Shown here: piece by piece, positions 46,811 through 56,671 of the stretch
How the letters are laid out: the number at the start of each line of letters is the position of its first letter
How positions within the stretch are numbered: position 1 is the first letter of the stretch
Assembly: GCA_009784775.1 (NCBI GenBank)
Contig: WQXQ01000002.1
Location: forward strand, 1-58,205
Length of the DNA: 58,205 nucleotides
Source of the DNA: Treponema sp.
Lineage (GTDB): Bacteria; Spirochaetota; Spirochaetia; Treponematales; Breznakiellaceae
Reading direction: 5' to 3'
Made by a program: the position numbers and the translations under genes
Notes under the pieces: generated by a model
Told to the model about the DNA's origin: nothing
Databases searched by the model: none
Seen by the model: only the letters and a program-made list of their open reading frames with translations

Positions 46811-48087
46811 TCTACATAAAACCGTTTTTCCTCAGCTTCCCCCATGGAAAAACTTTTTCGGGGAAGTGGGCCGCTGCGGGCAATGGTTTCAAAAAAACCG
46901 GCTTTTTGTACTGGCGGCAGAAAGATACCGGTTGCTTTTGCGGCTACACGGAATAATTCGTCTTCGCCGTGAATGTAATCGATCTTATCGCCGGCAATGG
47001 CCTTGTCCAACAGGGGCTGGAGACAGGCGGTGGCAATGCCGGCCGCGCTTGTTTCAACTAACGCATAACGGTTTCCCGCAATAATACCGAAACGGTTTCC
47101 GGCTATGGGTTCGGCGATCAGGCGGACAAGTTCTGCGCGGTCGTTTATTATCCGGCTGGAAAAACCGGGAAGCGCTGAAAGCACATGAAGGGTTTCCTCG
47201 AAACCAACGCCAAACACAACACGGTGTATCGGCTCAAATTGAATCGCCGGATCGTAAATATTTTCAATTTCTACCAGGGCATAACGGCAGGGAGAAAACG
47301 AATTTCCGCCGCTTTTCTGTTCTTCCCATATACCTTTGGCGCTTGCCAGCGAATGATTACCGTCACCAACGGCAAACAGAAATGGCTGCGGCCCGGGCTG
47401 CCCGCCATAACGGGTCAAAGCGCTGCGGGCCAGCGATTCAAGTCCTGCGGCAAGAAAGGCCCAGTCGTCTGCCGCATCCAAAAACCAGCCGCTTATACTG
47501 CCGGAATGGAGCATCAGTTCACCCTGATAGGCAGGGGCATTTTTTTTTGCCCGCTCCCCCAGCTCCGCCAACAGCGCATCGGTATCATCATCAATGAGCA
47601 GGAGTATGTGCGGCGTCTCAATGGGGGCATTCCGGCGAATGTCCATGCGGGGAGGCAGACGCTCAGAAACCGTACCCTCGGTAGGACGAATTAACGGCTG
47701 GGCCAAGGTATAAGAATATTGCTCAAGGTCTACGGCAGCGACAAGCCCCCTTCGCCTGCGCTGAAACGGCGTATCCCGTTCAATATACATAAAACCCCGC
47801 CGCGGCGGCGCAAAAACACCCGTATCCAAATAATCAGACATGGATCGGTGAATATTCTCTATCCGTTCAATGCGATCGCTATCTTCCAAAAAAACCTCGG
47901 GGAAAATCAGGTTTAGCGTGGAAGCTGCGCCGGCGGCGGCCTCTGCCGCTTTGTCCCAATAGGCCCGGTCCTGGGTAAATTGATCACAGGCCACAACTGC
48001 CCATTGCCGCAGCTCCAGTTTGCCCGGCAGGAGTATCTCCGGGATTGCAACACCCAATGCGCCCAGCCTTTCTTCAATACTACTCAT
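46795..48087 (-). CDS. DUF1015 family protein
   Basis: WAVVACDQFTQDRAYWDKA, FAVGDGNHSLASAKGIWEE, EPIHRVVFGV. Confidence 0.88.
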   Translation of the reverse strand: MSSIEERLGALGVAIPEILLPGKLELRQWAVVACDQFTQDRAYWDKAAEAAAGAASTLNLIFPEVFLEDSDRIERIENIHRSMSDYLDTGVFAPPRRGFMYIERDTPFQRRRRGLVAAVDLEQYSYTLAQPLIRPTEGTVSERLPPRMDIRRNAPIETPHILLLIDDDTDALLAELGERAKKNAPAYQGELMLHSGSISGWFLDAADDWAFLAAGLESLARSALTRYGGQPGPQPFLFAVGDGNHSLASAKGIWEEQKSGGNSFSPCRYALVEIENIYDPAIQFEPIHRVVFGVGFEETLHVLSALPGFSSRIINDRAELVRLIAEPIAGNRFGIIAGNRYALVETSAAGIATACLQPLLDKAIAGDKIDYIHGEDELFRVAAKATGIFLPPVQKAGFFETIARSGPLPRKSFSMGEAEEKRFYVECRKL

Positions 48088-48162
48088 GAAAATAGTATAC
48101 CATAATAAAGAGAAAATGGGAATTCTGCTTCCAGAAAAGACAAAATATGATATACTGTAAAT

Positions 48163-49326
48163 GTGAATAATGCGGTTGCCTTGTGCGCGGTGGGTGCGGA
48201 AAAAGCCGTCTCAAACGAAATTAAAAAACTAAGCCCTGTACAAGGGCAATTCACTATTACCGATTCCGGCTTTGGCAGAGTCCGTTTCCGGACGGATACG
48301 GCGGGGTTATACCGCACCCTCATGGGACTGCGCGCCGCCGACCGCATCCTGCTGGAAACAGGCTTTTTCCCGGCCGCTGATTTTGACGCCCTGTTTGCGC
48401 AGACCCAGGCCATTCCCTGGGAAACGCTGGTGCCGGCGCGGCGGGGACTTAAGGTTGTAAAGGTTCGTTCCAACCGCTCAAAGTTAAAAGCGGAAACAAG
48501 CATTCAAGCAATAGTACACAAGGCAGCAGCGCAGCGGCTTTGCACGGCACATGGCCTGACACGGCTCCCTGCAACCACCCTGATGGCAGAAGTGCGGGTT
48601 TATATCGAAAAGGATATGGTTTCCCTGCTGCTGGATTTAAGCGGCGAGCCGCTGTTCAAGCGCGGTTACCGGAAAGAAGGCGGCATCGCGCCATTGAGGG
48701 AAACAACCGCCGCGGCAATGCTCTTGCTCTCCGGCTGGAAGCGCAAGTACCCCCTTTACGATCCTTTCTGCGGTTCCGGCACGATTCTGACAGAAGCGTT
48801 GATGTACGCATGGGATATAGCGCCGGGGCTGTGCCGGCGTTTTGCCATCAGTGATTTACTTATTGCGGATAACACAATCGAAGAAACAGTACGTGATGAA
48901 TTGCGCGGCAAAATCAATGCTGAACGAACAATTCGCATTGCCGGCAGCGACGAAGACGCAAAAACACTCGCAATAGCCAAATCAAATATTGATCGCCTTA
49001 TGGCAGCACACCCGGCAGCCGGTATGCAAACAGCGCCCATTGCACTAAAAACCGTACCCATGAAAGAAGCGCAATGGGAAGCGGGCGGCGAGGACGGGTT
49101 CATTGTGACCAATCCTCCTTACGGGAAACGGCTGGGGGATCAGGCGGCTTCGGAACAGATTTACGGAGAAATGGCAGCGCTGGCCCGGAATTTTCCGCAG
49201 TGGAAACTTGCGGTTATTACCGATCATCCCGGCTATGAATCTTTTTTTGGAAAAAAGGCGGATTCCTGCCGGGAAATAAGCAACGGTCCCATTCCTTCAT
49301 ACTTTTTTCAGTATGAAAAACTATAA
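48163..49326 (+). CDS. THUMP-containing class I rRNA methyltransferase (RlmL/RlmKL-type)
   Basis: ALCAVGAEKAVSNEIKKL; DPFCGSGTILTEAL; IVTNPPYGKRLGD; GTG start. Confidence 0.92.
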   Translation: MNNAVALCAVGAEKAVSNEIKKLSPVQGQFTITDSGFGRVRFRTDTAGLYRTLMGLRAADRILLETGFFPAADFDALFAQTQAIPWETLVPARRGLKVVKVRSNRSKLKAETSIQAIVHKAAAQRLCTAHGLTRLPATTLMAEVRVYIEKDMVSLLLDLSGEPLFKRGYRKEGGIAPLRETTAAAMLLLSGWKRKYPLYDPFCGSGTILTEALMYAWDIAPGLCRRFAISDLLIADNTIEETVRDELRGKINAERTIRIAGSDEDAKTLAIAKSNIDRLMAAHPAAGMQTAPIALKTVPMKEAQWEAGGEDGFIVTNPPYGKRLGDQAASEQIYGEMAALARNFPQWKLAVITDHPGYESFFGKKADSCREISNGPIPSYFFQYEKL

Positions 49327-49346
49327 ATATTAATCGGAGATTAAGG

Positions 49347-49943
49347 ATGTCTATTGTTGTAGAACATGAAAAACGGCGAAAAGCAATTCTGGAAAAAGTC
49401 ATTGATGTTTTTGTTGATGAAGGCTTTGGAAATACGACTTTACAGAAAATAGCAGACCACTGCGGCATTACCCGCACCACCCTGTATATTTACTTTAAGA
49501 ATAAAAAAGAAATTTTCAACTATAGCATCAAACTGCTTTTGACAAAAGCGGAGGAAGACATCAAACTTATCCTTTCCAATGCCTCGCTGGACAGCGCTGA
49601 AAAAATAACACAAGTCTTATTGAATATTTTCAAGAATCTGGAAGAAAACCGCCGCCTGCTGCAGGTGATATTTGATTATATTTTACACCTTTCAAGCAAT
49701 AAGGCCGATCCCGAACAACGCGTCCGCAGACGCACCATCAGACTGCGGCACATTCTGGCATCTTTGGTAATTGAAGGCGTAAAATCGGGCGAACTGAAAA
49801 CAATCAATATAAAAACCGCCAATGATTATTTGTACAATTTTATTGAAGCCGCCATATTCCGGCTGGTTGTGCTGCGGAAAAAAACCGTAGGTGATCTCCG
49901 CAAAACAGCCATTTTCGCAATCAGGCAATTCGAAGCGCGTTAA
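49347..49943 (+). CDS. TetR/AcrR family regulator
   Basis: [44 protein letters not shown]. Confidence 0.93.
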   Translation: MSIVVEHEKRRKAILEKVIDVFVDEGFGNTTLQKIADHCGITRTTLYIYFKNKKEIFNYSIKLLLTKAEEDIKLILSNASLDSAEKITQVLLNIFKNLEENRRLLQVIFDYILHLSSNKADPEQRVRRRTIRLRHILASLVIEGVKSGELKTINIKTANDYLYNFIEAAIFRLVVLRKKTVGDLRKTAIFAIRQFEAR

Positions 49944-51865
49944 TAGTTCGATCCCCATCCTGCTCCGGTTTTCTCGATATTGTCCTGCAAAACAATAAGC
50001 ATTTTTTCAATGTCTTCTTTGGACACACTGGATTGCTGAATCATGTTTTTCAGGGTTTTTTTAATGTTTTCATATTCCTCAAAACTTGATTCCAGGGAAG
50101 TAACGTTATTATTAACGGAACCAATCAGGGAAATTTCGTATTTATTTGCCTTGACCAAATTGCCTACCATTTCCGTAGTTATTTCCACTTCCTTTTTTAC
50201 CGTACCCATTTTTTGCGAAAGCGTTCTGATGGTCTCAAGAAGCATATTGATATAGTTGGATATGTTGTCTATCGCTCCCTTGGTGGTAGCCGCGTGTTTG
50301 CGAATTTCTCCGGCCACTACCGCAAAGCCCCTGCCTGCCTCGCCTGCCCGTGCGGCTTCTATGGCGGCATTCAACGCAAGAATATTGGTTGTCGCGGTAA
50401 TATCTTCGATAGAAGCAAGATTTTCCGATACCCCTCTGGCAGCTTTCTGAAGATTTTCGGTAAGCTGAAAGGTTTCGCTGAATTCACCGGCAATAACCGA
50501 ATATCCCTTATCAATGGTTTCTATATCACCCTGACTTTTGGTAACACTCTGCAGAAAATTACTGGCGCTGTCCCTGAAGTTTCCGGTTCCCTGTTTCATG
50601 TGATTCGAAACAGGTTCAAAAGTCTCATCAAGATACGAGATCGTGACGTTTAACAGTTCGCTGCGGGAAATGATTTCAAACATGAGCGATTTGAGTTTGC
50701 TGTTTGTATAATGGAAAAGCCGTTTTGTCTTATTGGGATCCATTTCTCCCGGCGCAAGCGGCGTACCAAAAAACACCGCCGTAAGGGTCTGGTTATGATG
50801 GGTAAACAGTTCTTCTCCGTAAGTATTAAAACCAATAAGATTGTGTTTATTAAATACATTGTTAAAAGCGTCAACCTTTTTCAATTCCTTAAGTTCCAGA
50901 TAACGCAGAACGCAGTTAAAAAGGATACTTCCCTGTATTCCGGGGAGGTGCCGCGCGGCATCGGCAAGGCTTTTCTGGGCATCTGCAATAATGTCACCCT
51001 GCTTTAACAACTGTACATTGGTTCCCGCCTCAAGGTAACAGTAAAACTGAAGACCTTTACCCTCAATAACCGCATTGGGACTGCGTACATACACGCTTCC
51101 CCCGATATTAACGCCCATGGGGTGTTTGGCAAAAACCCCGGCATCCAGACGGCTTGTTTCCATCCCAATCTGTTTTGCATAAAATTGCGCCGCAGGTTCC
51201 CCGTTAATTTCCCATACCACCCGTTTTAAGTTATCTGATCTGGTTACGGTAAAAGATGTGCCGGTAGGAATATAATGCACATAATGATTAAAGAAAAAAG
51301 GAATGTTCATTTTCAGAAGCATGACGGCAAGACCATCCCCGGAAAGCCGGTTGTCAATACCAACAAGGGTTTTGGTAAAACTCAACTCGTCCGCGGCTGC
51401 CCCGCCGACAAAAGCCAGATTCAGGCTTTTGTCCAGAGCAAACTCTTTCATGATCAGTTCACCCAGACACAAGCCGTCAAAGAAAATAAATCCCAGGTAT
51501 TCATCAGGATTAATATTTTTATTGACGGTTTTCTGTTTCAGTTCCTGAATAGCAGACCGGGCAGCGCGGACAGGGTCCTGCTTAACCCCTTCCTGAAAAG
51601 CCGTATAGACTTCTGCTACTTCCTCCGATGAAAGAGACATAACGGTAATACCCTTTTCTAAAGCCTTTTGGGTAGACCATCCACCTATCATGGAGGCGCC
51701 AATACATAGAGCCTGGGGAAACGCATTCTTAAGCGCTTTTTGGGGTTCGTATTGTTCAAAACTGGGAGAAAAGAAATAAATCAGCGCCTTTATATTCGGC
51801 TGCCGTATCTCCGCAATAATGCCTTCAATATCCCATCTTTCTCTGGATGCAACTTTTATAGCCAT
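49940..51865 (-). CDS. Soluble methyl-accepting chemotaxis protein with FIST sensory domains
   Basis: FIST-like N-terminus ([30 protein letters not shown] and upstream); MCP hairpin [36 protein letters not shown]; no TM. Confidence 0.92.
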   Translation of the reverse strand: MAIKVASRERWDIEGIIAEIRQPNIKALIYFFSPSFEQYEPQKALKNAFPQALCIGASMIGGWSTQKALEKGITVMSLSSEEVAEVYTAFQEGVKQDPVRAARSAIQELKQKTVNKNINPDEYLGFIFFDGLCLGELIMKEFALDKSLNLAFVGGAAADELSFTKTLVGIDNRLSGDGLAVMLLKMNIPFFFNHYVHYIPTGTSFTVTRSDNLKRVVWEINGEPAAQFYAKQIGMETSRLDAGVFAKHPMGVNIGGSVYVRSPNAVIEGKGLQFYCYLEAGTNVQLLKQGDIIADAQKSLADAARHLPGIQGSILFNCVLRYLELKELKKVDAFNNVFNKHNLIGFNTYGEELFTHHNQTLTAVFFGTPLAPGEMDPNKTKRLFHYTNSKLKSLMFEIISRSELLNVTISYLDETFEPVSNHMKQGTGNFRDSASNFLQSVTKSQGDIETIDKGYSVIAGEFSETFQLTENLQKAARGVSENLASIEDITATTNILALNAAIEAARAGEAGRGFAVVAGEIRKHAATTKGAIDNISNYINMLLETIRTLSQKMGTVKKEVEITTEMVGNLVKANKYEISLIGSVNNNVTSLESSFEEYENIKKTLKNMIQQSSVSKEDIEKMLIVLQDNIEKTGAGWGSNY

Positions 51866-51931
51866 GGTGTCTTAGTATAAACATTTTTATCAGGTTGTGA
51901 AAAGGGGATTTTGCAAAAAAAATAATAATAA

Positions 51932-52399
51932 TTACAGGCCAAAACGCTCGGTAAGCTCTTTCAGGTGGCTGCCGATAAAAAGCGCCCCATAACAGGTTAA
52001 CGCAATGCCAATGGTAATGCCAATGGGGATCAAATATGACATTCCTGCGGCGAGCGCCACCTTATTGAAATCCAAACCGAAAAAAGCTGTTGCGAGTGAA
52101 ACAAACATGACTATCCCGGCAATAACCCAGCCCCGGAGAGAAAAACCGCCTGAAAGATCTGCTCTTTCCGATTCCAGCGCCTCCCGCTCTTCGGCGGCCA
52201 CCATTGCCATGACGGTATTTTCCAAACCAGGCGATGGGGGAAAGAATTCACTCGACAGGATGTCCTTGCATAGCTCAAAACGTTCAACTTTGCGGGTACA
52301 ATCAGAACAGAACAGAAGGTGCAAACCAAGGCCAATACGGGTTAACAGGGACATGGCATCTCCCTCATATACGTTGTGTAATGCTCTTTCACAATTCAT
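51932..52399 (-). CDS. Zinc-finger (zf-HC2-like) anti-sigma factor, membrane-bound
   Basis: HLLFCSDC zinc-binding motif; TM segments; overlaps sigma gene. Confidence 0.8.
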   Translation of the reverse strand: MNCERALHNVYEGDAMSLLTRIGLGLHLLFCSDCTRKVERFELCKDILSSEFFPPSPGLENTVMAMVAAEEREALESERADLSGGFSLRGWVIAGIVMFVSLATAFFGLDFNKVALAAGMSYLIPIGITIGIALTCYGALFIGSHLKELTERFGL

Positions 52400-52956
52400 G
52401 TTAACCCTCCAAGTTTTTCCTTCAATATTTTCTTTGCCCTGAACACATGAGATTTAATCGTATTTACCGGCAAACCGGTAATCGCCTCAATCTCCTGATA
52501 TGAACGGTCATAGAAAAAAAACATATCAACACATACCCGGTACCGTTCAGGAAGATCCTGCAACGAAACCAAAACCGCCTCTTTTGCCGCCTTGCGAATC
52601 AATACACGTTCCGGCGTATCATCATCGCTTGGTATAATCTCAAGCTCTCCTTCCGCAAGGCTCCGGTATTCCTTTCTGCGGTTTATCCCGTTCACCGCCG
52701 TGTTATAGGCGATTTTATACACCCATGTCGAAAACCGCGAGCGCTGCTCAAAACGGGAAAGGCTCCGGTACACTTTAAGAAAAACCTCCTGGGTAAAGTC
52801 GGAGGCATCCTCGGCATTACGAAAAAAACTTAAACCCATCCCATATATGGGCCGTTCGTACCGCCGCACCAGCAGCCTGAACAGATCCTTCTGTCCCGCA
52901 ATAATCTGGTCAACTATCAGCTCATCGCTGTAATTCCCTTCATTATTGTTGTTCAT
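52396..52956 (-). CDS. ECF-type sigma-70 factor
   Basis: AEDASDFTQEVFLKVYRSLSRFEQRSRFSTWVYKIAYNTAVNGINRR; YQEIEAITGLPVNTIKSHVFRAKKILKEKL. Confidence 0.95.
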   Translation of the reverse strand: MNNNNEGNYSDELIVDQIIAGQKDLFRLLVRRYERPIYGMGLSFFRNAEDASDFTQEVFLKVYRSLSRFEQRSRFSTWVYKIAYNTAVNGINRRKEYRSLAEGELEIIPSDDDTPERVLIRKAAKEAVLVSLQDLPERYRVCVDMFFFYDRSYQEIEAITGLPVNTIKSHVFRAKKILKEKLGGLT

Positions 52957-53294
52957 CGGGCCTTATCGCCGCGTCTGATGCCATAATATACCAAAAGACC
53001 GATGCCAATAGACAATGGGATTATGCCGCCCAGAAGCCCGTATGTGAAACCGGCTACTATTGCCAAAAACACAGTCAGGGTAAGTCCTACACTGCTCAGG
53101 AGCAGCCCCGCAAACAGGCTGAACAAGAGCAGGTTAAAATCGGGCCGGTTATAATGCCCTGCCTTGATAAGCAAGGTCCGCCGCCGATGATTCCACAACA
53201 AATAGAAGAAAACCACCACCGAACCCATTACTATCCCTACAATGGGAATTATCGCGACAATAACCCGGGCCGCGGCGGATGTAATTTGCTCCAT
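52953..53294 (-). CDS. Small polytopic membrane protein, unknown function
   Basis: Three TM segments; start chosen at MEQITSAAARV; overlaps sigma gene by 4 nt. Confidence 0.75.
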   Translation of the reverse strand: MEQITSAAARVIVAIIPIVGIVMGSVVVFFYLLWNHRRRTLLIKAGHYNRPDFNLLLFSLFAGLLLSSVGLTLTVFLAIVAGFTYGLLGGIIPLSIGIGLLVYYGIRRGDKAR

Positions 53295-53416
53295 AAAAAC
53301 GCCTCCATCTATAGTATGTAACGTTTTTGTTGTTTTGTCCATTATTTTGACACTGGGGTGAGGTAAAGGTTGCACCCCCAGATACCGCTATCCCCCCGGT
53401 GGGTTGGGCGGCGGAT

Positions 53417-53902
53417 TCACTCTACGATCATTAAATCGCCAAAGTACAGAATCTCGATTTTGCCTAATCGCAGCAGGGCATTGTATTGTTTGAGGATCTC
53501 GGCTTTGGCGGCAGCTTCATCGATATTGACCAGTTTTGCAAGGGGAAGGGATGCAAAGTACCCGCTGGCTATGGAACGAAAATCGCCGATGCGGGAGGCC
53601 AGTTCTTCGGTAAAGGGGCGGTCATGGGCGGGGTACGGAAAACTAATTGAAAGAATAACGGTGGCGGCTTGCTGGCCAGACGGCCCGGCCACTGGTATTC
53701 GCAGCCTGCCTATGCCGGAAAATATAGTGGCGGCATCACTGGCGTGGTTTTGCCCGCTGTGGTCATTGCTGCCGGCCCCGCCAATACGGAACAGCGGCTG
53801 GGCATCCGGCGAACGGAACACCGCATACAGGCTGCCCACAATCAATACGGCAACAAGCGCGAGAATCACCATCATAAAAACACGATACACCAGCGGTTTC
53901 AT
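53417..53902 (-). CDS. FliL-like single-TM protein
   Basis: N-terminal TM and C-terminal 'LPLAKLVNIDEAAAKAEILKQYNALLRLGKIEILYFGDLMIVE', reminiscent of FliL C-termini. Confidence 0.5.
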   Translation of the reverse strand: MKPLVYRVFMMVILALVAVLIVGSLYAVFRSPDAQPLFRIGGAGSNDHSGQNHASDAATIFSGIGRLRIPVAGPSGQQAATVILSISFPYPAHDRPFTEELASRIGDFRSIASGYFASLPLAKLVNIDEAAAKAEILKQYNALLRLGKIEILYFGDLMIVE

Positions 53903-53953
53903 TTGATACCATTATTGTGCGCTATTTTGGGAAAAGGTGTCAATCATGTTTTT

Positions 53954-56659
53954 TTACCTCGACGGTACCCACACAATCGTTCCGGTTGTTCCTTCACCTT
54001 CGGGCAGTATTACCGCCGGAGGACTGTAAATAGTTACCACACCGGCAGCCTGATTGTGAACTGCTCTGCCTTCCGTTACTGCAGAAACCGTGCCGGCGTT
54101 GATGGTTACCGTACCAGTACCTTGGTTCCAAACACCATGGCCGTTTGCCGCTGTTGCTTGAACCGTCCCGCCATTGATAGTTACCGCACCGGTGTTGCTC
54201 CATACCGCCCTTGTAGTTGCCGATACTATTCCGCCGTTGATGGTTACCGAACCGGCAGCGGCGTTCCAAACACCATAGCTTCCTTGAACCGTGCCGCCGT
54301 TGATAGTAATCGTCCCGCTTGCGTTGTTATAAACAGCGTAGTTGTTCGCTGTTGCTTGAACCGTGCCGCCGTTGATAATAATCGCTCCGCTTGAATTGTT
54401 TTGTATCGTCCGACTTCCCATTGCCGATACCGTTCCGCCGTGGATAGTAACCGTCCCACTGCCGGCTTTGACAATCGCTCTGCCATTGGAGTCGGTAGAG
54501 GTATTCGCAATATCTGCCCAGCTTTCTATGGAAACATCGAGGTCAACAGAAATTGTACCTCCGCCGTATAAAATATTTGACGAAGTTATCGAGCCAAGCA
54601 GTGTAATGGTACTCCATGAGTGGGCGTAAATAGAAATAAGCTCAGTACCGATGTCCAACACTTCGTCATTGTCGCCAAACTGCATGGTGAAATTCGCACC
54701 ATTGGCAGCGGTTCCAATGGCAGGGATGACCCTAGAAAGTGAAATATTGGTCGCATTCGTTACCGGTATGCCGCCTCTGGTTACCGAAAATATTGTATCA
54801 CCGCCGGTGATGATATAGGGAGGAATAGCAATTTCAAGGTCATTGCCGTTTCTCACCAGTCCCCATTCCGGGTTAGGAACGTTAAGCAGCCTAAAGTGTG
54901 CGCTTCGGTTAGGAGTACCTCCGCCAGCAACTGCGATCATATCTAACGCATAACTCGCAAAATCAAGCTCGTAGATTCTTCCCGCTTCCGGAGCGAAGTC
55001 TTCGGTTACGCTCAACATACCCGGCGCGGTTCTTATTCTGCCGCTTATCACCGGATCGCCGCTTAATACCAGTGCAGCGTTTAAGGTACCGCTGGTAAGT
55101 TGTACCGCATAGCCGCTGGGTGTTGCCTCAACCATGCCGCCGCTAATGGTCACCGTGCCGGTATTGTCGTTACGTATCGCATTGCCTCCAGCAGCGGTAT
55201 TACGTACCGTACCGCCGGTCATTTCCAGCGCGCCGTTGGCGGTTTCAATGCGAATCGTTCCCATATCGGAAGCTGCGGATGCGGACTCAATCACTGCATC
55301 ACCCGATATGATAATTTTTGTAGTGGTTTTAATTGCCCGGCTGTTCAGCGCTCTTACGGTGCCGCCGCTGATGGTCACGGTGCCGGTACTGCTGTTGTTA
55401 ATCATTATCATGTTCATCGGTGTAACTATATCCGCCTTGCTGTCTACGGAAACAGTGCCTGCAATAACGATTTCACTTTGCATGTTTATTTTGCCCAACA
55501 GTGTAATCAGACCCCAGGGGCCGCCGTACACATCGGTAAGGATAACATCCCAGAAGTTGTTAAGCACATCATCACCGCCGCTTCCGAACTGTATGGTACA
55601 ATCCTCGCCGGCGGCATCAGCTTTAATGGCGTTTATTACGATTAACATATTATCCGTTGTTCCAACCTGCATACTGCCTCTGGTTGCCGTAAATACTGAG
55701 CCGTTGCCAGTTATGATGTAATCAAAGGGCACCCAATCCCACTTGGCATACAAATCCAGATCATGGATAACGATACCATCGGCAAAATCCCAGGGATCGC
55801 CGTCAAAGTCTTCGGTGGTGTACCAGCCGTCGAATACAAAGCCGGCATTGTTAGTTGTCGTTACCGGGGTAACTTTTCCGCCATGCGGTACCGTCTGCGG
55901 GGTTACTTCGCTGCCATCACTGGCGTGAAAGGTAACGGTATACGCGGAAAAACTCGCGTCTGTAAATGTTTCAGGCACAGCCGCGGTGCCGTATACCGAA
56001 GGCATAACATCATAGATGTGAATGACTTCTTCCCTGCCTGCGTATTTCCCGTTTTTCTCCAGTTGTATATTCAACAGGTAAAAACCAGCGGGAGCTGTAA
56101 TGTTCGTGCCGCTTATCGCGGCAGCCGTTAAAGTGGGTTCCAGGTCAATTGCTACAGTCAGCTCCGGCAGCCGTTTCAGCGAAATGGTTATATCGGCTCC
56201 GTCAGGAAACGTAATGTAATACGAGAATGTTCCTTCGCCGGCATCTTCGGTGGCGTACAGTATTACTTCTATGTCCTGCACGGGCACATCGGCGTCCAGC
56301 GTAAAGCGTTCCTCGCCGCTTGCCGCTACATCATCACCAATGAGGGCGTCTACCTGCACCTTCCAGTCACCCAGCTTCAGCGTAAACAAGCCGTCTTCGT
56401 CAGGCGTCATGGGATACGAATCGCCTTCGATATCGCCGTTCATTGCAACAAAGGTATACTCATAGTCCGTAAACACATTGCCCGGAAAAACCGTGCGCCC
56501 TTCGCCGCCCGCAAAACCAATGCTGACCTTCCCATAACCGGGTTCAACCTGCAACTGCCCCTTCGCCGGGGAATCAAACATACAGTTACTAAAGAATAAA
56601 GAAAAAAGAATGAAGAACAAAGGAAGAACCTTGTTCATTGTTAATTTTTCATTGTTCAT
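53954..56659 (-). CDS. Repeat-rich surface lipoprotein with InlB B-repeat and GTVTINGGTV-type repeats
   Basis: Lipobox SNC; 'YTVTFHASDGSEVTPQTVPHGGKV...FVFDGWYTTEDFDGDPWDFADGIVIHDLDLYAKW'; six or more copies of 'GTVTINGGTVxA' in C-terminal half. Confidence 0.9.
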   Translation of the reverse strand: MNNEKLTMNKVLPLFFILFSLFFSNCMFDSPAKGQLQVEPGYGKVSIGFAGGEGRTVFPGNVFTDYEYTFVAMNGDIEGDSYPMTPDEDGLFTLKLGDWKVQVDALIGDDVAASGEERFTLDADVPVQDIEVILYATEDAGEGTFSYYITFPDGADITISLKRLPELTVAIDLEPTLTAAAISGTNITAPAGFYLLNIQLEKNGKYAGREEVIHIYDVMPSVYGTAAVPETFTDASFSAYTVTFHASDGSEVTPQTVPHGGKVTPVTTTNNAGFVFDGWYTTEDFDGDPWDFADGIVIHDLDLYAKWDWVPFDYIITGNGSVFTATRGSMQVGTTDNMLIVINAIKADAAGEDCTIQFGSGGDDVLNNFWDVILTDVYGGPWGLITLLGKINMQSEIVIAGTVSVDSKADIVTPMNMIMINNSSTGTVTISGGTVRALNSRAIKTTTKIIISGDAVIESASAASDMGTIRIETANGALEMTGGTVRNTAAGGNAIRNDNTGTVTISGGMVEATPSGYAVQLTSGTLNAALVLSGDPVISGRIRTAPGMLSVTEDFAPEAGRIYELDFASYALDMIAVAGGGTPNRSAHFRLLNVPNPEWGLVRNGNDLEIAIPPYIITGGDTIFSVTRGGIPVTNATNISLSRVIPAIGTAANGANFTMQFGDNDEVLDIGTELISIYAHSWSTITLLGSITSSNILYGGGTISVDLDVSIESWADIANTSTDSNGRAIVKAGSGTVTIHGGTVSAMGSRTIQNNSSGAIIINGGTVQATANNYAVYNNASGTITINGGTVQGSYGVWNAAAGSVTINGGIVSATTRAVWSNTGAVTINGGTVQATAANGHGVWNQGTGTVTINAGTVSAVTEGRAVHNQAAGVVTIYSPPAVILPEGEGTTGTIVWVPSR
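54010..54460. repeat. Degenerate tandem repeats (roughly 65-75 bp) encoding GxVTINGGTV units
   Basis: Recurrent 'gttgatggttaccgta', 'accgtgccgccgttgata' blocks on plus strand. Confidence 0.8.
56587..56659. repeat. Two adjacent heptamer arrays (ATGAACA and TTTNTTC families) encoding start codon and signal peptide of the 901-aa lipoprotein
   Basis: Minus strand ATGAACA ATGAAAA ATTAACA ATGAACA-AGGTTCTTCC-TTTGTTC TTCATTC TTTTTTC TTTATTC TTTAGTA. Confidence 0.85.
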
Positions 56660-56671
56660 TGTGTACTCTCC

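Noticed and set aside
53352-53380. CTGGGGTG...CACCCCCAG inverted repeat as terminator or riboswitch
   Set aside because: Imperfect stem with a bulge, large loop, no T-run on either strand; insufficient support.
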